A stretch of DNA of 22,348 nt from positions 13,400-35,747 of the forward strand of contig DIYG01000090.1 in the NCBI GenBank assembly GCA_002428935.1. The letters are read 5' to 3'. The position numbers and the translations under genes were made by a program. Below the pieces are notes generated by a model that was given only the letters and a program-made list of their open reading frames with translations, was not told where the DNA came from and did not search any database. This document shows, piece by piece, positions 7,531 through 14,593 of the stretch. Every line of letters begins with the position of its first letter. Within the stretch, counting starts at the first letter, position 1. This DNA comes from Halieaceae bacterium UBA6060. GTDB lineage: Bacteria; Pseudomonadota; Gammaproteobacteria; Pseudomonadales; Halieaceae.

Positions 7531-7713
7531 GTGCGAGACTGGCGAAACAAGTTAATCAGGCAAGCAACTGCATCATGCCCGCAAACGTATCGCGCGCAGC
7601 GACTCGGTGATCTAAGGCTTGTTTTCTTACCGGAGCAAATACTTTGGCTAATTACCAACCCGAAGAGCCCATCCTGTTTAAACCCTCTGGCTCATCCGCA
7701 TGGTTGGCACTAA
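7531..7713 (+). CDS. Possible small upstream reading frame overlapping the SIR2 start
   Basis: A 60-codon frame begins at GTG 7531 with AGGAG 7 bases upstream, a better ribosome site than that of many real genes here, and runs 70 bases into the SIR2 gene in another frame. The product (MRDWRNKLIRQATASCPQTYRAQRLG...) resembles nothing I recognise. It could be a leader peptide that couples or limits SIR2 translation, or a chance frame. Its coding character is weak. Confidence 0.25.
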   Translation: MRDWRNKLIRQATASCPQTYRAQRLGDLRLVFLPEQILWLITNPKSPSCLNPLAHPHGWH

Positions 7714-8876
7714 ACGAAGCTGGTGTTGGAGCGCTAACCGAAGATGCCCAAAAAATTGAGCACCTAAGGCTGAAACTTCCAGAGAATGAGCGTCAACTGA
7801 GCGATTTTTTACAGAGTGCATTGCAGTTACCGCACTTGGCATTCTTCGCAGGTAGCGGCACGTCGCTTGGCGAGGTCGGAGGCCCCTCAATGCACGACCT
7901 TTGGTGTCGTTGCCTCTATGACGTTGCTGACCCACAGGATGCAAACGAGAATCCCGACAACTACTCTCAGCTAGCAAAAGACGCCATCAATTCGATCAAT
8001 TATCAGGAGGTCGACCAGAAGAACATCGAACACCTGCTGTCCTGCTGCGACGCCTACTTGCAGGTTCACGAAGACGCAAACGTAGCTGATTTTGTCTCAA
8101 CAGCTAAGGCTGAGATCCTCGACGCGTGCTCATCGTTCCTAGACCTGGAAACCAGCGACCTAGCAGCCTACAAGATGCTTTTGCAACGCCTGGCCCGACG
8201 GCGCACGCGAGACCCACGCCTTCGTGTATTCACTACAAACTACGACAACTGCTTTGAAGAGGCCGCTGCTTCGCTTGGAATGCTTCTTGTCGACGGATTC
8301 TCGTACACAAGGCGGCGACGCTTCGACCCAAAGTACTTTGATTACGACTTTGTGAGACGCGACCCCGAAGGCAGCGACTTCGTAGAAGGCGTGGTGGCGC
8401 TTCACAAGCTACACGGGTCTGTTACGTGGGCGAGAGATGGCGACGACACCATCGAGGCAAGCAACCCTTCCCCGGACCAGGCGGTGCTTATATATCCCGC
8501 AAACGGGAAGTACCAACAGGCTTTCGTTCAACCGCACCTTGAGCAGCTGTCTCGCTTCCTCGAGTCTTTGCGCAAATCGAACAGCTGCCTTATGGTCGCC
8601 GGCTTCGGGTTTAACGACGATCACCTTGCTGAACCGATTGTCTCCGCAATAAGCAGTAATCCGACCATGAAGTTAGTCGTAGCCGACCTCCATGCTCATG
8701 ACTTGGCCGAGAGAGGGGATCATAAGTACTGGAGCCAACTGAAGGCGCTAAGCGATTCGGGAGTAGACATATGTCTACTCAACGGAAGCTTTAAGGCATT
8801 GGCGTCTTTAGTACCCAATCTGGCAGCTCTGACGCCTGCCGAAAATCTCGCCGACGCGATCAGGAAGCTCGGTTAA
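7644..8876 (+). CDS. SIR2-like NAD-binding effector of a Sir2-HerA anti-phage system
   Basis: The 410-residue protein contains a SIR2-type Rossmann domain. It has GSGTS at residues 70-74 (NAD-binding loop), TTNYD at 197-201, the catalytic-type histidine H257 in KLHGSV, and GFGFNDDH at 320-327. In characterised Sir2-HerA systems the SIR2 subunit depletes NAD and/or cleaves DNA when assembled with a HerA hexamer, causing abortive infection. That is family knowledge; activity here is inferred. The TTG at 7644 is chosen because GGAG lies 8 bases upstream and no ATG occurs in frame before residue 83, inside the domain. The herA gene follows after 6 bases. Length and partner both fit the system. 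Confidence 0.9.
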   Translation: MANYQPEEPILFKPSGSSAWLALNEAGVGALTEDAQKIEHLRLKLPENERQLSDFLQSALQLPHLAFFAGSGTSLGEVGGPSMHDLWCRCLYDVADPQDANENPDNYSQLAKDAINSINYQEVDQKNIEHLLSCCDAYLQVHEDANVADFVSTAKAEILDACSSFLDLETSDLAAYKMLLQRLARRRTRDPRLRVFTTNYDNCFEEAAASLGMLLVDGFSYTRRRRFDPKYFDYDFVRRDPEGSDFVEGVVALHKLHGSVTWARDGDDTIEASNPSPDQAVLIYPANGKYQQAFVQPHLEQLSRFLESLRKSNSCLMVAGFGFNDDHLAEPIVSAISSNPTMKLVVADLHAHDLAERGDHKYWSQLKALSDSGVDICLLNGSFKALASLVPNLAALTPAENLADAIRKLG

Positions 8877-8882
8877 GAGGTC

Positions 8883-10625
8883 GTGAGTGATCCCAACCTA
8901 AATGAAGATGGGGTACTGAATGGCACGCTAAGAGTGGGCACGGTATACGCCGTCGCCACAGATCACCTGCAAATTAACCTTCTGCATGCGGGTAGCGCGT
9001 CCGGCATCTACACTCAGCGGGATAGGTATGGCAGGGGCGAAGTAGGGGAGTTTGTTCTAGTTGAAGGACAACAAACTCTGATTCTTGGTCGGCTGAGTGC
9101 TGTCAAGCTCCAACCCTCCGGGCAGTCACTCCCCTCAATAAGTTCGATGGACCGCACAGAACTGAACGCAATAGCGTTTGTTCAACTGCTGGGCACGGTG
9201 AGCAAAACGGACTTGAGAGTTTCGGCCAGTGTGACACAGTTCCCGCGGCTGGGCGATCGCGTGTATTCAGCGCCGTCGGAGCTTATCGCACTAATACCGG
9301 AACTAATGGTCCCCGGAAACCAAGAAATTGGAGAACGACCCGTACAGCTGACTATAGGGTGGGTCAGCAGCGACAAATCTAGCGCTGTTAAGGTTGTACC
9401 AGAAGCGCTATTTGGCCGTCATTGCGCAATCCTCGGCGCTACAGGCGGAGGCAAAAGTTGGTCAACGACCAGAATCATCGAAGAGTGCGCTAAACACACG
9501 CAGAGCAAGGTCGTGATGATAGATCCATCCAGCGAATATCGGTCGCTTAACAGTGCGACGACCCAGCATCGCCACTTATCTAACCCACTTAATAGAGCAG
9601 ACGGCTCTACAGAAGTGTACGTACCTCCGACAGACTTCATCGAGTCTGATTTTATCGCGATGTTCGATCCATCAGGCAAAGTTCAGGGCCCCAAACTTCG
9701 CGAAGCGATGAAGTCACTCAGGCTCGCACAGCTTTGCCCTCATCTGTTTCCCGATGGTTATGTCAAGAAAAAGAACCAGCGCAAGGACACATATCGCGCG
9801 GCGCTCCGCGAGAACGACAATGCTGCGAAAGTAGACTCACCATCCCAGCCGTTTGATGTCTCTAAGCTCACAAGGCAGCTTGTCGAGGAGTGCTGCTGGG
9901 ACAACGACGACGCGTGGGGCGCAGAAAACAACGACCTACAGTATTGCTCGTCGCTGTTTACGCGTATTCAAGGAGTCATCCACTCGCCGTCACTTAAGCC
10001 CGTGTTCCGTCCGGGAGCGGGAGCGGTACCACTCGGCGACACCATTGAGAACTTTCTGCAATCGAATATGCAAGTATTAAGGCTATGCCTGAGCGACTTA
10101 ACGTTCGAATACTTCGCACGGGAAATCATCGCTAACGTAATCGGGCGACGACTGATGGAGCTGGCCAGAGCGAGTCGATTTGTCGAATCACCGCTGCTCG
10201 TTGTGTTGGACGAGGCACATAACTTTCTAGGCAAGCGCGTGGGCTCCGAGGATCACTCCTCAAGACTTGACTCATTTGAGTTGATTGCGAAGGAAGGAAG
10301 AAAGTACGGATTGAACATCTGCCTCACAACTCAGCGCCCTCGTGATGTCACCGAAGGAGTTCTTAGCCAAATGGGCACGCTTTTGGTCCATCGGTTAACA
10401 AACGATAGGGATCGCGAATTGGTGGAGCGCGCCTGCGGGGACATTGATCGCTCAGCTGCCGCATTCCTGCCAACACTGCAGCAAGGTGAGGCGGCTCTAA
10501 TCGGGATCGATTTTCCAATACCAATGACCGTTCAAATCGCCCCGCCCGAAAAACCGCCTCTTTCGGATAGCCCTAGCTACCAATCCGCCTGGGGACCTAA
10601 TCCACCTGGCGGCGATCACCACTAG
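8883..10625 (+). CDS. herA: HerA-family hexameric ATPase/DNA translocase, partner of the SIR2 protein
   Basis: The 580-residue protein has an N-terminal HAS-barrel (about residues 12-75: GTLRVGTVYAVATDHLQINLL). It has Walker A GATGGGKS at 185-192 and Walker B VVLDEAH at 440-446. A sensor and arginine-finger region follows (CLTTQRPRDVTEGVLSQMGTLLVHRLTNDRDRELVERACGD). This is the FtsK-HerA fold of ATP-driven ring motors. As the second gene of a Sir2-HerA pair it should form the hexamer on which SIR2 subunits assemble. The GTG start has only GAGG at a 2-base spacing, so translation probably depends on ribosomes ending the SIR2 gene 6 bases upstream, which would tie the two protein amounts together. 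No other in-frame ATG or GTG occurs near the N-terminus. Confidence 0.92.
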   Translation: MSDPNLNEDGVLNGTLRVGTVYAVATDHLQINLLHAGSASGIYTQRDRYGRGEVGEFVLVEGQQTLILGRLSAVKLQPSGQSLPSISSMDRTELNAIAFVQLLGTVSKTDLRVSASVTQFPRLGDRVYSAPSELIALIPELMVPGNQEIGERPVQLTIGWVSSDKSSAVKVVPEALFGRHCAILGATGGGKSWSTTRIIEECAKHTQSKVVMIDPSSEYRSLNSATTQHRHLSNPLNRADGSTEVYVPPTDFIESDFIAMFDPSGKVQGPKLREAMKSLRLAQLCPHLFPDGYVKKKNQRKDTYRAALRENDNAAKVDSPSQPFDVSKLTRQLVEECCWDNDDAWGAENNDLQYCSSLFTRIQGVIHSPSLKPVFRPGAGAVPLGDTIENFLQSNMQVLRLCLSDLTFEYFAREIIANVIGRRLMELARASRFVESPLLVVLDEAHNFLGKRVGSEDHSSRLDSFELIAKEGRKYGLNICLTTQRPRDVTEGVLSQMGTLLVHRLTNDRDRELVERACGDIDRSAAAFLPTLQQGEAALIGIDFPIPMTVQIAPPEKPPLSDSPSYQSAWGPNPPGGDHH

Positions 10626-10656
10626 CGTTCAGTTATTGACAGTACTCCAAGACGGA

Positions 10657-10747
10657 TACCGGGGCCGCACCGGGTACTCTCCCGGCAGCACTCGGGACGG
10701 CACAGAAACACAAAACCCGGTTCACCACCGGGTCCCCGGCCCCGGTA
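10657..10747 (+). ncRNA. Folded element: 11-bp stem enclosing two hairpins, after herA
   Basis: An 11-bp perfect stem (TACCGGGGCCG 10657-10667 with CGGCCCCGGTA 10737-10747) encloses 69 bases holding two more perfect hairpins: CCGGG/CCCGG (10670-10674 with 10681-10685) and ACCCGG/CCGGGT (10715-10720 with 10728-10733). Together they form a three-way junction. It begins 32 bases after the herA stop and lacks a T run, so it is not an ordinary terminator. It could be an mRNA 3' stabiliser, a small RNA, or a DNA-level recombination or replication site. The fold is seen; the RNA assignment is inference. Confidence 0.45.
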
Positions 10748-10777
10748 GCATCTCCTTACTCCCCTGGAAATACTAAG

Positions 10778-11089
10778 TCACGCTGCGGCGTAGCAAGTAA
10801 AATCCCGCTGTTGCTCTTGCCCGGAAGCAATTGCGACATACTCCATGTAATCGTCGTGAGCAGCAAACCACTCATCATCGGTCCAAGCACGTCGCTCCAC
10901 CTCACGGCACTGGCGCCTCCATTGAATGGATTCGCGCATCGCGATGACATCTGCCGGGGGAGGCGCCTCGGTCAAATGCCAGTACTGAGGCGCATCTTTC
11001 TCAGGCAACCACGGCACCACATCCTTTGGCCAGTGATGATCGGCGCCAATCCATGCTCGAACCTCACGGTAAGCATCTCCGCCTCGCAC
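10778..11089 (-). CDS. Hypothetical protein of the island, possibly the 3' part of a split gene
   Basis: The 103-residue frame is rich in tryptophan and acidic residues (REVRAWIGADHHWPKDVVPWLPEKDAPQYWHL, then DDEWFAAHDDYMEYVAIA). Its composition and codon pattern look like a true protein, but I recognise no family. It begins with GTG and has no ribosome site. The same frame continues upstream for 11 codons (RPIFANRYQII) to a TAG at 11123-11125, and beyond that into another open stretch. It may therefore be the remainder of a gene interrupted by the TAG. It is convergent with herA, separated by the folded element. Confidence 0.5.
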   Translation of the reverse strand: MRGGDAYREVRAWIGADHHWPKDVVPWLPEKDAPQYWHLTEAPPPADVIAMRESIQWRRQCREVERRAWTDDEWFAAHDDYMEYVAIASGQEQQRDFTCYAAA

Positions 11090-11122
11090 AATTATTTGAT
11101 ATCGGTTGGCGAATATCGGGCG

Positions 11123-11287
11123 CTACTGACGCTCGCGTCGAGCCGCCTCTAGGCGACGGCGAGCACGCTCAATGATTACCTTATGTGACTTATTTGGGTC
11201 ATCTCCGACCTCCAGCGCCGCTCCTCTTGCGGAGCACACGATGAAGGCGAAAACTGAAGCGCGGCTATAGCGCAGGAAAATGAGCAC
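11123..11287 (-). CDS. Short frame upstream of the TAG, same reading frame as 10778-11089
   Basis: A 54-codon frame starts at GTG 11287 right after a TAA, has a hydrophobic first third (LIFLRYSRASVFAFIVC) and ends in a basic helix (KSHKVIIERARRRLEAARRERQ) before TAG. The second half looks like coding sequence. It is in frame with the following 103-residue frame. There is no ribosome site at the GTG, so start and extent are uncertain. It could be a separate small protein or the front of one interrupted gene. Confidence 0.3.
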   Translation of the reverse strand: MLIFLRYSRASVFAFIVCSARGAALEVGDDPNKSHKVIIERARRRLEAARRERQ

Positions 11288-11290
11288 TTA

Positions 11291-11700
11291 ACGCCGGCAA
11301 TCAATCACTTAGCTCCGCCCGGACACAGAAGAACCATCAGCCTCCCTTGACCACCTTTGAGACATCGGAGCACGGCTAAATCGCCTGCAATAGCGGAATC
11401 TCTCGCGACACTTTAGGAAGGAAACCAAATTTCGAGTAACAAATAGTCCATATCAAGATATGGCCAAGCGGAATACAACGGGTCTTTACCGCCCGGATCG
11501 ATACAAAGGCCACATAAGAAAAGCCAGCTAGGTTTTCAAAATGGAGTTCGCAGACAGCGTTAGCCTAGACTAGCGTCAACTACTACACTTCACACTCTTT
11601 GCTACGCATAAAAAAATAAGCAACTCGTGTCAGACAGCGCTCAACGCGACCCTGTTCGCGGATTAAGCGTCGACCAATTACATATGCGTCATTTAAGACC
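11291..11700. other. Non-coding stretch of the island
   Basis: I see no gene in these roughly 400 bases on either strand; stops are frequent in all frames. The only clear structure is an inverted repeat CCATATC-AA-GATATGG at 11448-11463, which could be an operator or a small hairpin. The promoter of the M48-like gene should be in the right part, but no convincing -35/-10 pair stands out. Confidence 0.5.
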
Positions 11701-11713
11701 GCGCCGGAGGCGC
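11701..11713 (+). promoter_or_regulatory. Hairpin holding the ribosome site of the M48-like gene
   Basis: GCGCC (11701-11705) pairs with GGCGC (11709-11713) around GGA. The Shine-Dalgarno GGAGG (11706-11710) lies in the loop and 3' arm, 8 bases before the ATG. Folding would partly hide the site. Confidence 0.4.
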
Positions 11714-11718
11714 TTACT

Positions 11719-12555
11719 ATGGGACTTGCAAAAGATGAGCTGCACAAACTTAGGCACCCCTCTGAAACATCACGTTTCTATTTGACCATGTTTGTCCTAG
11801 TCCCACTCGGCTTCGTGGTAGCAACACTCACCATCGCAACATTCGGAACTATCTTGCTTCTCGCTCCAATCATCCTTTTCATTATTTGGTTTTTCCTGCG
11901 GGTAACTGTCGCTTCGTGGATGAATAATCTTATTCAAGTTTCTGATAATTCGTTTCCTATAGCCCAGAGGGCCATTCGCGAGGCGAAGGACCGTTTCGGT
12001 TATAAGGGAAAAGTAGAGGCCTATGTTTTCGAGGAAGGATCCTATAACGCAAAAATTCTTCCACTCTTGGGCACCAAGTTTTTGCTACTTCACTCGGAGC
12101 TGATGAAAAAAGAGAACAGTGAAGATGAATTGCGATTTATCATCGGCCGCTTCATCGGAGCTGCTGCCGCGAAGCACTACCGCTTTGGATGGCTACAGTT
12201 CTTCATAAGTAGCATTGAGCGACTCTTCATATTCAACCTTCTTTTATACCCTTTTGAACGCGCAACTAAGCTCTCCGGCGACCGAATGGGCTTGTACATG
12301 ATTGACGGGGATGTAAGCGTCGCTGTTATTTCAATGGTCAAAATGACTATTGGCTCAGATTTAGCATATCAGGTTAATATCAGGGCTTATGTTGCTCAGG
12401 GACTGCAATACAACGGCAGCTTTTTTAGCTGGTTCGCGCGGGCATTTTCCCCCTTTCCTCATCATTGCAAGCGCGTCTCTGAGCTGATCGATTTCGCAAA
12501 AGAGCGATACCCAGAAAAAGTTCCCACTGCACTCGATGTTGCGCCAGATAGTTAG
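11719..12555 (+). CDS. M48-peptidase-like integral membrane protein lacking zinc ligands
   Basis: The 278-residue protein has two adjacent transmembrane segments (about 20-41 and 43-64) and a third hydrophobic stretch (about 158-178). The layout follows M48 (HtpX/YcaL-like) peptidases: a beta region before the active site (VEAYVFEEGSYNAKILPLLGTKFLLLHSELM), then ELRFIIGRFIGAAAAKH where the zinc motif HExxH belongs, then KLSGDRMGLYMIDGD where the third ligand region (ExxAD-GL) belongs, and an ending (FPHHCKRVSEL) like the M48 HPxxxxR segment. HExxH reads RFIGA (144-148) and the third glutamate position reads K or S. If the alignment is right, all ligands are lost and it is a pseudoprotease. The gene is A+T-richer than its neighbours and may be an accessory part of the defence island. 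GGAGG supports the start. Confidence 0.6.
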   Translation: MGLAKDELHKLRHPSETSRFYLTMFVLVPLGFVVATLTIATFGTILLLAPIILFIIWFFLRVTVASWMNNLIQVSDNSFPIAQRAIREAKDRFGYKGKVEAYVFEEGSYNAKILPLLGTKFLLLHSELMKKENSEDELRFIIGRFIGAAAAKHYRFGWLQFFISSIERLFIFNLLLYPFERATKLSGDRMGLYMIDGDVSVAVISMVKMTIGSDLAYQVNIRAYVAQGLQYNGSFFSWFARAFSPFPHHCKRVSELIDFAKERYPEKVPTALDVAPDS

Positions 12556-12709
12556 CCGTTAGATTGGAAAAGCACAAAACAGCGCGAATTTCCTAGCGCC
12601 TCTATTTGCCCCTGCGCCTTGCACTCAGTAAGGGCCTCAACAGCCGTTCACGAACGCAAATTATGATATGTTAAGCGACCATCAGGCCTGCCAACCCTCA
12701 GCATCAATG

Positions 12710-12925
12710 CTACGCGGGACCATGCTCGGCCAGCCATCTTCGACCTACGCCCTTCAAACGCTCTATGCGGGCCTCTAACGCCTCAAAACTAACAGACTTT
12801 TCGACCTTATCGTCGTCCATATATTCAAGCCCTTCAGGCGTAAAGCGCTGGATCGTACAAGCCGCGTTATAGCGAGAATCATCCGAAATAACATCCTCCT
12901 CCAACAACCGGATAACCTGCTTACG
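12710..12925 (-). pseudogene. Gene fragment entering the island from the right att site
   Basis: The last 71 codons (RKQVIRLLEEDVISDD, then IQRFTPEGLEYMDDDKVEKSVSFEALEARIERL) look like real coding sequence of a small helical protein I do not recognise. Reading upstream, the frame runs straight into the duplicated tRNA sequence (translated GFEPLASALR) with no proper start or ribosome site. The longer open frame beyond 12966 is only the antisense of the next gene. The 5' end was probably lost or exchanged at integration. Confidence 0.45.
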
Positions 12926-12929
12926 GAGG

Positions 12930-12966
12930 GCAGAGGCCAGAGGTTCGAATCCTCTCGGACGGGCCA
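12930..12966 (+). repeat. attR: displaced copy of the tRNA-Arg 3' end
   Basis: These 37 bases match 7355-7391 at 36 positions. The difference is A12959 for G7384, which would break an acceptor-stem pair, so this copy is free of selection for tRNA function. A few more bases upstream (CGGAGG) match with one extra G. It marks the right boundary of the island. Confidence 0.85.
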
Positions 12967-13160
12967 AACCTAGATGGGATTGTCTCCCGTAACCCCTGTT
13001 TCCAATGCACCCGACACATTCCCCAGCGTCATGTGTGTTAACGTCATCCATCGACTTAATTCCCGACCATGGCGCGTCTATGAATTGTTTACTGCCAAAC
13101 GCAAACGCCCACAAAACAGAGGCCCGATACTCGCGTAGACGTGGCAGAACAAATCGAGCG

Positions 13161-13613
13161 ATGCCCTTTATGCTCGTACTCCTGGCGTTCGCCGCAACCG
13201 ACACCGCCCTCGGTGCAGAATCTGAAGACCACGGAAAGTACGTGCTGGGCGGCTTCATCGGGGGAACCAATGGGCACGGATCAACGGACTTCACCTATGC
13301 AATTGAGGGAGGAGTCAACCTGAATCACCAGTGGAGCGTCGGTGCCGTCTTGGAGCAAGCCGGCGGAGAGAGCGACAGCACATTGTTTCTGGTGGGCATG
13401 GGCTGGCACCCACGAGGACCCGGATGGCGCGTGCAGTTGGGCGCGGGTCGCAAGGACCCCGTCGAGAAACATCAATGGCTTGCACGCCTGGGATTTGCGT
13501 ATGAAGTTCTGCTTGAGGACCACTGGTTTGTGAAGCCCTACCTCGCTTTTGACTTCATAGAGGAGTCAGATAACGAAACGGTCTTTGGTGTCTACCTGGG
13601 CAGAACCTTCTAA
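13161..13613 (+). CDS. Small exported outer-membrane beta-barrel-like protein
   Basis: The 150-residue protein begins MPFMLVLLAFAATDTALGAES, a signal peptide cut near LGA. The mature part is a succession of short amphipathic strands with alternating aromatic and small residues (YVLGGFIGG, TYAIEGGVNLNHQWSVGAVLEQ, TLFLVGMGWH, WRVQLGAGRK, WLARLGFAYEVLLEDHWFVKPYLAFDFI). It ends VYLGRTF with the terminal phenylalanine favoured by outer-membrane assembly. An eight-stranded barrel is plausible. The function is unknown. I chose ATG 13161 because the signal peptide starts there; the frame is open upstream but that sequence is not protein-like. Ribosome site weak (GAG at short spacing). Confidence 0.7.
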   Translation: MPFMLVLLAFAATDTALGAESEDHGKYVLGGFIGGTNGHGSTDFTYAIEGGVNLNHQWSVGAVLEQAGGESDSTLFLVGMGWHPRGPGWRVQLGAGRKDPVEKHQWLARLGFAYEVLLEDHWFVKPYLAFDFIEESDNETVFGVYLGRTF

Positions 13614-13658
13614 CCGAAGACCTTTTTATCGAAACTGCTGACTTGATCTTGGGGGCGC

Positions 13659-14495
13659 CTAACCCATTGCCTCGACAAGAAGGTCCGCCACGGCGCGCAC
13701 GGCCGGAGCATCTTTCAGGTCGGCATGGATGACCAGCCAGACGGGGCGCGGTTTTGGTTGCTCTTCGGCGACCCGAACGAGCTTTCTGCTTCGCTCCGCC
13801 AATATGCAGGGCAATAGCGCTACGCCTAGACCGGCCTCAGCGGCGGCGCGCTGACTGTGGAAGTCGCCAGTCAGCAAGTCTAACGGCCGGTCTGCTGCGA
13901 ATTCCTCCAGCCAGCGTTGCTGCACCACATGGGCAAGAGTTTCGTCAAAGGCGATAAACCGCCACTGCTGCGGCGCGAGCTTCGCGATGTCTGGGCTGGC
14001 ATACAGCGCGAAAGCGACGGAACCGATTTTGCGTACTATGTTCTGCCGCCCGTGAGGCTCGACCATGCGGACGGCAAGATCAGCTTCGCCGCTATCCAGC
14101 GAGGCGATGTGTGAATTGGCCGACAGCGCAATTTCCAGATCTGGATGCGCAGCACGCAGGCCGCGCAAGGCGGGAATAATGATCTCGCTGACTAGCACCG
14201 GCGGCGCTGTCAGCTTTACCCGGCCGGACAACGTCCCCCGAGTGGCATGGGCAAGGCGTTCGACGCGGTGTACCTGCCGCTCCATCTCCAGAGCGATTTC
14301 GGCTATTTGCTTCCCCTTGTCGGTCAAGGGCGTGGAGCGGGCAAGGCGACGCACCAGCTTATGGCCGAGACTCTCCTCTAGGCCGGATATCCGGCGCGAC
14401 ACCGTGGCATGGTTTACCCCCAGCGCACGCGCCGCGCCGGCAAGGGACCCTTCGCGATGTAGCTCCGCCAAAACACGCAAATCATCCCAGTTCAT
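13659..14495 (-). CDS. LysR-family transcriptional regulator
   Basis: The 278-residue protein has an N-terminal winged helix-turn-helix (residues 1-58: MNWDDLRVLAELHREGSLAGAARALGVNHATVSRRISGLEESLGHKLVRR) and a LysR substrate-binding domain (about 88-275, starting GRVKLTAPPVL and including EAGLGVALLPCILAER). It diverges from the aldo-keto reductase gene with about 98 bases between starts, the usual arrangement for a LysR regulator acting on its neighbour. The intergenic region has a GTTAAT direct repeat (near 14530 and 14544). No Shine-Dalgarno is visible before the ATG. Confidence 0.93.
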   Translation of the reverse strand: MNWDDLRVLAELHREGSLAGAARALGVNHATVSRRISGLEESLGHKLVRRLARSTPLTDKGKQIAEIALEMERQVHRVERLAHATRGTLSGRVKLTAPPVLVSEIIIPALRGLRAAHPDLEIALSANSHIASLDSGEADLAVRMVEPHGRQNIVRKIGSVAFALYASPDIAKLAPQQWRFIAFDETLAHVVQQRWLEEFAADRPLDLLTGDFHSQRAAAEAGLGVALLPCILAERSRKLVRVAEEQPKPRPVWLVIHADLKDAPAVRAVADLLVEAMG

Positions 14496-14593
14496 CTGAT
14501 TATTATTGCACGGATGATATGTCTTTCTGGTTAATTTTCATCAGTTAATCTGCCTGCCATACTGCCCCAAATATGCATGATTGGAGCAAAGTG

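Larger units (their letters stand above)
7392..12966. mobile_element. 5.6-kb genomic island at tRNA-Arg carrying Sir2-HerA
   Basis: The boundaries are the tRNA-Arg 3' end and a 37-bp near-perfect direct repeat of it, the classic product of tyrosine-recombinase integration into a tRNA gene. Contents are a SIR2-like gene, herA, a folded non-coding element, a leftward split reading frame, an M48-like membrane protein gene and a gene fragment reading into the right repeat. No integrase, excisionase, replication or transfer gene is visible. The element has therefore either lost its recombinase or depends on one elsewhere. The M48-like gene in particular is richer in A and T than the flanking chromosome. 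Confidence 0.8.

Noticed and set aside
12967..13294. Upstream extension of the minus-strand frame at 12710 to give 194 residues
   Set aside because: The extension crosses the tRNA-derived att sequence and then runs antisense to the beta-barrel gene. Only the part below 12925 looks like real coding sequence.
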